This document shows, piece by piece, positions 14,527-20,064 of a stretch of DNA of 20,064 bases. The DNA comes from Lachnospiraceae bacterium UBA7225 (GTDB lineage Bacteria > Bacillota > Clostridia > Lachnospirales > Lachnospiraceae). Numbering within the stretch: position 1 is the first letter of the stretch; each line of letters begins with the position of its first letter. The DNA lies in the NCBI GenBank assembly GCA_002473385.1, contig DKTR01000135.1, positions 1-20,064 on the forward strand, read 5' to 3'. The notes beneath the pieces were generated by a model, which did not search any database, was not told the DNA's origin, and saw only the letters and a list, made by a program, of their open reading frames with translations. Made by a program: the position numbers and the translations under genes.

Positions 14527-16551
14527 ATGGGAAAAAATATGTATAAAAAAAAGATCATATGTACAGCGGCACTTATGATGAGTTTTTCAGCACTGCCGGG
14601 CGTTTGTGGAAAGGGGATGCTGCTTAACGCGGATGTTAAGGAAGCGACGGAGGACACAAAAAAAGTGAATGCCTCTGTATATGAATTGCTTGATTTCGGC
14701 GACGAACAGGAGAAGGAATTTGCACAGCGCGGATTTCTCCGGGCACCTGAAACGCTTGAAATAAAATCGGAAAATGGCGACACGGTATGGAGTCAGGATA
14801 TCTACAGCTTCGTCAGAAATGCCGAAGCTCCCGATTCGGCAAATCCGAGTCTGTGGAGAAACACACAGCTTAACTCCTTTTATGGTCTTTACGAGGTTGT
14901 TGACGGCATCTATCAGGTCAGAGGCTATGATATTGCAAACGTCACATTTATCAGGGGAGATGAGGGCTGGATCATCTTTGACTGCGGTACGGGTGTTGAA
15001 ACGGCAGCTGCTGCGCTGGAGCTTTTTGAGGAAGAATTCGGAGACGCTCACATTTCGGCGATTGTCGTAAGTCATGCACACGTCGATCATTACGGCGGGA
15101 TCGGAGGACTTGTTTCCGGGGAGCAGATTGCTGATCCGGCTTTGGATCTTGACGCACAGATAGCTTCCGGAAAAACACTTCTGATCGTTCCGGAAGGCTT
15201 TGAGGCTGCCGCTATGGAGGAAAATGTACTTGCGGGAAATGCTATGAAACGCCGCTCAAATTACCAGTACGGCTCACTTATTCCAAAGGGGGAAAAGGGT
15301 GCTCTTTCAGTCGGGATCGGGCTCACCGTCTGTTCAGGAACCACGTCGTATTACACGCCTTCCTATGAGGTCAGGAAAGAAATAGAAGAAATTACGGTAG
15401 ACGGCGTTAAAATGGTATTCCAGCTTACACCCGGCACAGAGTCACCTGCGGAAATGAATACATATCTTCCCGATTACAAGGCACTCTGGATGGCTGAAAA
15501 CTGCACGGCGACCATGCACAACATTTACACGCTGCGCGGTGCGGAAATAAGAAACGCAGGAGCCTGGGGTGACTATATTATGAAGGCAAAAGCACTTTTT
15601 GGCAGTGATACGGAAGTCGTTTTCCAATCCCATAACTGGCCTCATTGGGGAAACGAAGTCGTTGGCGAATATTTGCTGAATACGGCGGCAATATACCGTT
15701 ATATTCATTCGCAGACGCTTCAGTATATCAACGAGGGATATACTGAAACAGAAATTGCCAATATGATAAAGCTGCCTGCCGATCTGGAAAAAGTGTGGTA
15801 TACAAGACAGTATTATGGAACGCTTGCACATAATGCCAAAGCGGTATATCAGAAATATATGGGCTGGTACGATGCAAACCCGGTTCAGCTTGCCAGACTT
15901 ACTCCCTCAGAGTATGCCTGGAAACTTATTGAGTATCTGGGTGATACCGATAAAGTGCTGGAAAGGGCAAAAACCGATTTTGATGCCGGAGAATATCAAT
16001 GGGTAGCGGAGCTCACAAGCACCATCGTATATGCACAGCCCGATAACAGTGACGCACGGTATCTGTGTGCAGATGCACTCGAACAGCTTGGTTATCAGGC
16101 TGAATCAGGGGCGTGGCGCAATGCATATCTTACAGGCGCGTATGAGCTTCGCCATGGAACCGGCGATTATCCTGACACTGTAATAGGCGGCTCGGGAGCT
16201 GCTTCTCTGGAAATGAGTACGGAAACGATGCTTGATTATCTTGCAATGTGTCTGGATTCCAAAAAAATCGAGGATAAAAATCTTATCATCAATTTAGAAG
16301 TGACCGATGAAAACGAGAAATATTTTCTGCGGGTACACCATGGCGTGCTGCTGTATTCAAAAGAGGAGTGGAGCAATGAGCCGGACGCGGTAATAAAATT
16401 GAAGCGTGCAGGGATTTTGGGGATTGCCCGGAACAATGAGAATATGATGAAAAACATGATAGAGTCGGTTGAGGGACAGGAGGATATTCTGGATACCTTC
16501 ACCGGTAACCTCGCACAATTTGAAACATTCTTTAATATCATCGAACCGTAA
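14527..16551 (+). CDS. Exported SdsA1-like alkylsulfatase of the metallo-beta-lactamase fold
   Basis: The protein has 674 residues; the start follows GAGGAGG. A signal peptide is present (MYKKKIICTAALMMSFSALPG), cleaved near residue 28. The metallo-beta-lactamase domain has VVSHAHVDHYGG (His183, His185, Asp187, His188), Glu305 in PGTESPAEM, Glu324 in MAENCTATMHN and His369 in QSHNWPHWGN. The spacings 305-324 and 324-369 equal those of the SdsA1 zinc ligands (280-299-344), so the two-zinc site looks complete. Next come a helical dimerisation domain (about 430-540) and a C-terminal SCP2-like domain (MLDYLAMCLDSKKIEDKNL onward). The family cleaves sulfate from primary alkyl sulfates such as dodecyl sulfate; the natural substrate here may differ. 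It is the second gene of the operon headed by the propeller gene. Confidence 0.9.
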   Translation: MGKNMYKKKIICTAALMMSFSALPGVCGKGMLLNADVKEATEDTKKVNASVYELLDFGDEQEKEFAQRGFLRAPETLEIKSENGDTVWSQDIYSFVRNAEAPDSANPSLWRNTQLNSFYGLYEVVDGIYQVRGYDIANVTFIRGDEGWIIFDCGTGVETAAAALELFEEEFGDAHISAIVVSHAHVDHYGGIGGLVSGEQIADPALDLDAQIASGKTLLIVPEGFEAAAMEENVLAGNAMKRRSNYQYGSLIPKGEKGALSVGIGLTVCSGTTSYYTPSYEVRKEIEEITVDGVKMVFQLTPGTESPAEMNTYLPDYKALWMAENCTATMHNIYTLRGAEIRNAGAWGDYIMKAKALFGSDTEVVFQSHNWPHWGNEVVGEYLLNTAAIYRYIHSQTLQYINEGYTETEIANMIKLPADLEKVWYTRQYYGTLAHNAKAVYQKYMGWYDANPVQLARLTPSEYAWKLIEYLGDTDKVLERAKTDFDAGEYQWVAELTSTIVYAQPDNSDARYLCADALEQLGYQAESGAWRNAYLTGAYELRHGTGDYPDTVIGGSGAASLEMSTETMLDYLAMCLDSKKIEDKNLIINLEVTDENEKYFLRVHHGVLLYSKEEWSNEPDAVIKLKRAGILGIARNNENMMKNMIESVEGQEDILDTFTGNLAQFETFFNIIEP

Positions 16552-16568
16552 TGAAATGTGGCGGGAAA

Positions 16569-16600
16569 CAGGGAAGTGCCTGCGCAGTCTCCGTCCGGCA
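16569..16600 (+). pseudogene. Short relic or repeat of a GH3 3' end
   Basis: This 32-nt stretch matches 19091-19123 inside the downstream GH3 gene with two mismatches and one missing base. In the matching frame it reads EVPAQSPSG against EVLAQSPSG in the GH3 protein, after which similarity stops. It begins 17 nt after the sulfatase stop. It could be the last trace of a former tandem GH3 gene, a recombination scar, or a mobile repeat of which the GH3 copy is a coincidental host. Confidence 0.5.
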
Positions 16601-16665
16601 CAAAGGAATGTACTGTTGAATTTTGCGCCGTAAAAGACATATTACACAAAAATTAAATTTATTAA

Positions 16666-16697
16666 CGACAAAAACAGGGCGGTTTGCGACAAAACAG
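16666..16697. repeat. Direct repeat CGACAAAA(A)CAG in the sulfatase-GH3 spacer
   Basis: CGACAAAAACAG (16666-16677) and CGACAAAACAG (16687-16697) repeat with a 20-21 nt period, the same as the LytTR operator upstream of the propeller gene. No good -10 box lies at the matching downstream distance, and a terminator follows, so a regulatory role is weakly supported. Confidence 0.35.
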
Positions 16698-16718
16698 TCT
16701 GCCCGCGTCGGGAAAATG

Positions 16719-16751
16719 GAAGTGCACGTGTTTCGCGGGCACTTCTTTTTT
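16719..16751 (+). terminator. Rho-independent terminator after the propeller-sulfatase operon
   Basis: GAAGTGC (16719-16725) pairs with GCACTTC (16739-16745) and is followed at once by six T residues (16746-16751). It lies 168 nt past the sulfatase stop and 92 nt before the next gene, separating the two transcription units. Confidence 0.88.
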
Positions 16752-16776
16752 GTGCAAAAGTGTGGTAAGCTTGTCC

Positions 16777-16810
16777 TATAAATAAGAATCAATGGAGGCT
16801 GCATTGATTC
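16777..16810 (+). promoter_or_regulatory. Candidate promoter and 9-bp inverted repeat before the exported GH3 gene
   Basis: TATAAA (16777-16782) follows the terminator but has no good -35 match at 16-18 nt. Just downstream, GAATCAATG (16786-16794) and CATTGATTC (16802-16810) are perfect inverted repeats with a 7-nt centre, near the expected transcription start. That position suits an operator or a 5' stem. The promoter assignment is tentative; the inverted repeat itself is certain. Confidence 0.45.
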
Positions 16811-16842
16811 GGGTTTAAATACTTCACATAAAGGAGGACAAG

Positions 16843-19197
16843 ATGAGGAAAACGATCAAAATGGCAGTCAGTGTAGTGACTGCAATGACCATGGCAATGT
16901 CCCTGACGAGCATGGCTTTTGCGGAAGGCGGAGCAGAGTACATAGTGGCACCGTATACGGTGGAGGATGGTATTGAGTGTCCGACTGAGTATCTGGCACC
17001 GGTGTTCTACGAAAATGCGGACGGACCGACCATCGGTGTAACGCTGGTGGGTGTGATCTCCCAGGATGGGCTGTACTTCAAGGACAGCGACAACGACCAG
17101 GAACTGGATGCATTTGAGGACTGGCGCTTAAGCTCAGAGGAGCGTGCGGCAGACCTGCTTGGCAAAATGACACAGGAGCAGCGGATCGCACTTCTGAAAA
17201 ATGCGCTGGTAGCCAGCCCGGCGGCGACGACAGCAGATGAAGCGTATGATGAAGAGGGCAACGTGATTCTTAGTCAGCTTGTGATGCTTCCGGTAGAAGA
17301 GGAAGAAACAGAAGAAGAGGGCGAAACAAACCCGATGGCGGCTCTGGCATCAGGCTTTGACTATTCAAATGTGACAGTAGCAGAGGTACGCTCCGGTGTT
17401 CTGCGTAAGGACACAGATACGGAAACCGGTGCGCTGTTTAACAATGCACTTAATATGCTTACGGAGTTTACTTCTGTATCAAAGGGGGAGGTAAATATTC
17501 CGTTCACGCTGATCTCCAATCCAATGCTTTCCGGCTATCCGGCAACCCAGGGCTTTGCAGCAGCGGCAATCGGGGATGGAAATTATGATGTTATCCAGAG
17601 ATTTGCGGAACTGGATGCACAGATCTGGGATGCAAAGGGTATCCGTCAGATGTATGGTCCGCAGATCGACCTGATTACGGATCCCCGCTGGAGCCGCAAT
17701 GAGACGACCTACACAGAGGATCCTGAGGCTATGTCAGGTATCGCAAATGCATTGGTTGTCGGCTATCAGCATGGGACAGACGGCGCACAGGACGGCGATG
17801 TTGCTCTTATTATGAAGCACTTCCCGGGCGACGGCGCTGCGGAAAATGGTTTTGAATCTCACTATGGCATGGGACAGTGGCGTATTTATTCCACGGAAGG
17901 GTCTCTGGAGAAATATCAGCTCGTTGGCTTCCAGGCTGCAGTTGATGCAGGCGTGGCAGGTATTATGCCGAGCTACAGCCGTCCGGCTACCGATGGACGC
18001 AGTGCGGCACAGAGCTACAAGGGACTGGAGCTTACTCCGGAAGAGATCGGAAGTGCTTACAATACTACCATTCTTCAGACTCTGCTGAAGGACACCATGG
18101 GATTTGACGGCTTTATCAACTCTGACTCCAACATCATCACGAATCAGTTCTGGGGCGCTGAGGATATGACAGAGGCAGAGCGCTATGCGGCTGTTATCAA
18201 TGCGGGCTGCGATGTTGTCGGTGATGGCTTCAGCGCAACAATGGATCTGACTTCTGTTACAGAAGCAGTTACGTCCGGGCTGGTGACAGAGGAAGCATTT
18301 GACCGCGCTACTACAAATCGTATGACTACCTGCTTTGATATGGGTATGTTTGATAACCCGTACCGCGATGCAGCAGAAAGCAAAGCTGTTGGAGAGGAAA
18401 AAGCAGAGGAGCTTGCTGCTATGAAGACAGAGCTGAACCAGAAGTCGGTTGTTCTGCTGAAGAATCATGAAGGTGCACTGCCGCTTTCCGATACTTCCAA
18501 AAAGGTTTATGTTGCATCCTTCACGGCTAACGGCGAGGATGAGGCAGCACTGGAAAACTGGACGGCTGCATTTGAGGGCGCAGGCTACACGCTCGCAGAG
18601 AGTGCTGAAGAAGCGGATATCGTATTCCTGGATGTAGTTCCCGGCGGTGTTTCCATGTCGGCAGAGCACATGGCAGTTCTGGAGCTGGTAGATGGTCTTG
18701 AGGCTGACCAGGTAAGCACGGAAGATCAGAGCAAGACTGGTGAGACAGTTGACGTTACGACCCTGTCTGACGTGAAGAAGATTGCGCCAGCAGCAGATGC
18801 GGTACATGCAAATGGCGGTATTGTGATTGCTTCCATCAATATCTCCAATCCGTGGATTCTGAATAATCTGGAGCCGTACTGTGATGCTCTGATTGGTTCC
18901 TTCTCCACATCGGCAGAGGGACGTATGGATGTTCTGACCGGTGCTTACAACCCGACCGGCAAGCTTCCGGTAACGATGGTTTCCTGCAACGAAGTGATTG
19001 CAGTAAATGATACCGATATCGACGGTACGACTTATCCGGTATGCGTATCCCCGAACGATGTTCCGGGCTATGAGAAGGATCAGTATATCGCAGAGGAAGT
19101 GCTTGCACAGTCTCCGTCCGGCAGCTATGCATACCAGGATGCAGACGGCAATGTATATGCCGCACACTTTGGTCTGAATTACGATGCAGCAGAATAG
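16843..19197 (+). CDS. Exported GH3 glycosidase, normal domain order
   Basis: The protein has 784 residues; the start follows AAAGGAGG. The signal peptide ends at SMAFA-EGG (cleavage after residue 27). A segment with alternating acidic residues (KDSDNDQELDAFEDWR) precedes the TIM barrel and resembles calcium-binding loops common in clostridial exported GH3 proteins. The barrel has MKHFPGDG (Lys325-His326) and the nucleophile motif GFDGFINSDSN (Asp428). The alpha/beta-sandwich domain follows (about 525-745), starting NQKSVVLLKNHEGALPL and ending GAYNPTGKLPVTMV. There is no FnIII domain or membrane anchor, so it is probably released or loosely held. An insertion (about 145-165) is rich in Glu. 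It precedes the small secreted protein by 43 nt. Beta-glucosidase, xylosidase and N-acetylglucosaminidase activities are all possible. Confidence 0.92.
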   Translation: MRKTIKMAVSVVTAMTMAMSLTSMAFAEGGAEYIVAPYTVEDGIECPTEYLAPVFYENADGPTIGVTLVGVISQDGLYFKDSDNDQELDAFEDWRLSSEERAADLLGKMTQEQRIALLKNALVASPAATTADEAYDEEGNVILSQLVMLPVEEEETEEEGETNPMAALASGFDYSNVTVAEVRSGVLRKDTDTETGALFNNALNMLTEFTSVSKGEVNIPFTLISNPMLSGYPATQGFAAAAIGDGNYDVIQRFAELDAQIWDAKGIRQMYGPQIDLITDPRWSRNETTYTEDPEAMSGIANALVVGYQHGTDGAQDGDVALIMKHFPGDGAAENGFESHYGMGQWRIYSTEGSLEKYQLVGFQAAVDAGVAGIMPSYSRPATDGRSAAQSYKGLELTPEEIGSAYNTTILQTLLKDTMGFDGFINSDSNIITNQFWGAEDMTEAERYAAVINAGCDVVGDGFSATMDLTSVTEAVTSGLVTEEAFDRATTNRMTTCFDMGMFDNPYRDAAESKAVGEEKAEELAAMKTELNQKSVVLLKNHEGALPLSDTSKKVYVASFTANGEDEAALENWTAAFEGAGYTLAESAEEADIVFLDVVPGGVSMSAEHMAVLELVDGLEADQVSTEDQSKTGETVDVTTLSDVKKIAPAADAVHANGGIVIASINISNPWILNNLEPYCDALIGSFSTSAEGRMDVLTGAYNPTGKLPVTMVSCNEVIAVNDTDIDGTTYPVCVSPNDVPGYEKDQYIAEEVLAQSPSGSYAYQDADGNVYAAHFGLNYDAAE

Positions 19198-19240
19198 GGA
19201 CAGCTTGATTGGCGGCAAATAGAAAGGAGAATGATTCATT

Positions 19241-19828
19241 ATGAAAAAGAAATTTGTTGTAGCATTGATGGCATTGATGATGATTCCGGTAAGCGTATCC
19301 GCAGCAGACGTAAATATGGAGCTGAATTATGAAGCGGCGCCGGAAGATTACGAAGGCACCTGGACACTGGTAAATGCGTACACCGCAGATGACGGCATTC
19401 TGGAAGTAGCGGAGGATGCATGCACACTGGAGATCGAGCTGAGCATTGATGCAAACAAGCTGGTAGACGAGGCTGCTTATATCCATGCAGACGCAACCAA
19501 TCTGAAGGGAACCATGTCCTTTAATCATGACGATATCGATGTAGACGACTACAAGTGTTCCGGAAGCTGGGAAAACTGGACAGTTGTAGATGTTGTCGGC
19601 GAAGGCGAGTGCAATTTCAGCGGCGCAGACAAGTTCAAGATCCGTGATGATGATGAGGGTGTTTTCTTTGATGTAATCACAGGCGTTGAAATCGACGACA
19701 TGGAGCTCTTTGATGTGATTGGTCTGAATGCAGACGGACAGCTTATCGTTGGCTACTCTGAGGATCACATCGAAAAAGACGCTGATGCTGAGTGGGCTTA
19801 CGCTTACATTTTCGAGAAAGCAGAATAA
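19241..19828 (+). CDS. Small acidic secreted protein, unknown function
   Basis: The protein has 195 residues; the start follows AAAGGAG. The signal peptide MKKKFVVALMALMMIPVSVSA is cleaved near residue 21, and there is no lipobox. The mature protein is strongly acidic, with alternating hydrophobic and polar residues that suggest a beta-sheet fold of lipocalin or jelly-roll type. It has three cysteines (EDACTLE, YKCSGSW, GECNFSG). No family is recognised. The opening after the signal (YEGTWTLVNAY) resembles the first strand of lipocalin-like proteins, but this is a weak resemblance. It is 43 nt behind the exported GH3 gene and probably cotranscribed, so it may bind the polymer or the enzyme. 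Confidence 0.8.
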   Translation: MKKKFVVALMALMMIPVSVSAADVNMELNYEAAPEDYEGTWTLVNAYTADDGILEVAEDACTLEIELSIDANKLVDEAAYIHADATNLKGTMSFNHDDIDVDDYKCSGSWENWTVVDVVGEGECNFSGADKFKIRDDDEGVFFDVITGVEIDDMELFDVIGLNADGQLIVGYSEDHIEKDADAEWAYAYIFEKAE

Positions 19829-19842
19829 GATTCCCGTGATAC

Positions 19843-19883
19843 ACAGGGGGAAGAAATTCCGGAAAATGATTTCTTCCCCCTGT
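19843..19883 (+). terminator. Long perfect hairpin after the GH3-small protein pair
   Basis: ACAGGGGGAAGAAA (19843-19856) pairs perfectly with TTTCTTCCCCCTGT (19870-19883) around a 13-nt loop. It starts 14 nt after the stop codon. No run of T follows the stem, so it may act as a 3' stabiliser, with the hairpin at 19925-19961 giving the actual stop. Confidence 0.6.
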
Positions 19884-19924
19884 TCATGTCCTGTGCCAGA
19901 GCATAAGCAGGGCTACAAAACCAC

Positions 19925-19961
19925 AAACAGGCGGGCACCGGAACAGCGGCAGCCTGTTTTT
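19925..19961 (+). terminator. Rho-independent terminator at the convergent gene end
   Basis: AAACAGGC (19925-19932) pairs with GCCTGTTT (19952-19959), and the T-run continues through 19961. CCG and CGG inside the loop can add pairing. It lies between the small secreted protein gene and the minus-strand gene whose stop is at 19960-19962, so it could serve both. Confidence 0.6.
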
Positions 19962-20064
19962 ATAGAGCCATTAAGTCTTTTGATTTTTCATTAATTAGAA
20001 AATCAATCATTTCATCCGTCATTTGGGGAATTTTTAATTCCAGTGAAGCGTTATTACAATCATT
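19960..20064 (-). CDS. 3' end of a minus-strand gene running off the window
   Basis: On the minus strand the frame is open from the window edge to a TAA at 19960-19962, giving 34 residues that end IDFLINEKSKDLMAL. Composition is protein-like and AT-rich, and the stop abuts a terminator-like hairpin, which supports a real gene end. It is too short to assign to a family, and the start lies outside the window. Its base composition is lower in GC than the neighbouring genes. Confidence 0.5.
   Translation of the reverse strand, partial: NDCNNASLELKIPQMTDEMIDFLINEKSKDLMAL

Noticed and set aside
17734..19239. 501-codon open frame on the minus strand, antisense to the exported GH3 gene
   Set aside because: It lies opposite a clear GH3 gene, has cysteine- and histidine-rich low-quality composition, no ribosome site and no recognisable motif; it is a by-product of codon bias.
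1..20064. CRISPR array, tRNA, rRNA or insertion-sequence transposase
   Set aside because: No regularly spaced repeat array, no cloverleaf-type sequence and no transposase-like protein were seen on either strand. The interspersed repeats are too few and irregular to be CRISPR.

Overview
The window looks like part of a low-GC Gram-positive gut anaerobe of the Lachnospiraceae type. This is inferred from the strong AAAGGAGG-like ribosome binding sites, a circularly permuted family 3 glycosidase of the kind known from Butyrivibrio and Ruminococcus, two LytTR/GHKL two-component systems, and exported enzymes with Gram-positive signal peptides. The genus cannot be fixed from the sequence alone.

Layout, left to right. 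(1) Positions 1-272 hold a cluster of short palindromic repeats and a terminator, with no gene. (2) A small four-helix membrane protein lies on the minus strand (273-701). (3) Positions 702-1420 are non-coding, with hairpins, an interspersed 46-nt repeat, a probable promoter and a strong leader hairpin. (4) A three-gene sugar operon on the plus strand encodes a membrane-anchored permuted GH3 beta-glucosidase-like enzyme (1421-4477), a cytoplasmic GH2 beta-galactosidase-like enzyme (4535-6463) and a GPH-family sugar:cation symporter (6506-8074). (5) A regulatory spacer carries a promoter, a 10-bp inverted repeat, a very long hairpin and a second copy of the 46-nt repeat. (6) A LytTR response regulator and GHKL kinase pair lies on the plus strand (8343-10393). 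(7) A second, unrelated LytTR/GHKL pair lies tail to tail with it on the minus strand (10416-12445). (8) Divergent from that is a two-gene exported module: a beta-propeller-like protein of unknown function (12786-14513) and an SdsA1-type metallo-beta-lactamase-fold alkylsulfatase (14527-16551). (9) After a terminator come an exported GH3 enzyme in normal domain order (16843-19197) and a small acidic secreted protein (19241-19828). (10) The right edge holds terminator-like hairpins and the 3' end of a minus-strand gene (19960-20064).

How it may work. The GH3-GH2-symporter operon fits extracellular trimming of a glycoside, import of the product and intracellular hydrolysis. The second two-component system probably controls the divergent propeller-sulfatase module: two 9-nt direct repeats (ACAATTCGG and ACAATTCGT), about two helical turns apart, sit about 38 nt upstream of that module's -10 box, as in known LytTR-family operators. 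A secreted sulfatase plus a secreted propeller under a dedicated LytTR system is the most plausible undescribed system here. It would be a sensing and desulfation unit for a sulfated small molecule; the substrate is unknown.

Two genome-dynamics signals stand out. A 46-nt REP-like repeat occurs three times, each time directly abutting a terminator-like hairpin. A 32-nt piece nearly identical to the 3' part of the 16843-19197 GH3 gene lies just after the sulfatase stop codon, suggesting past recombination there.
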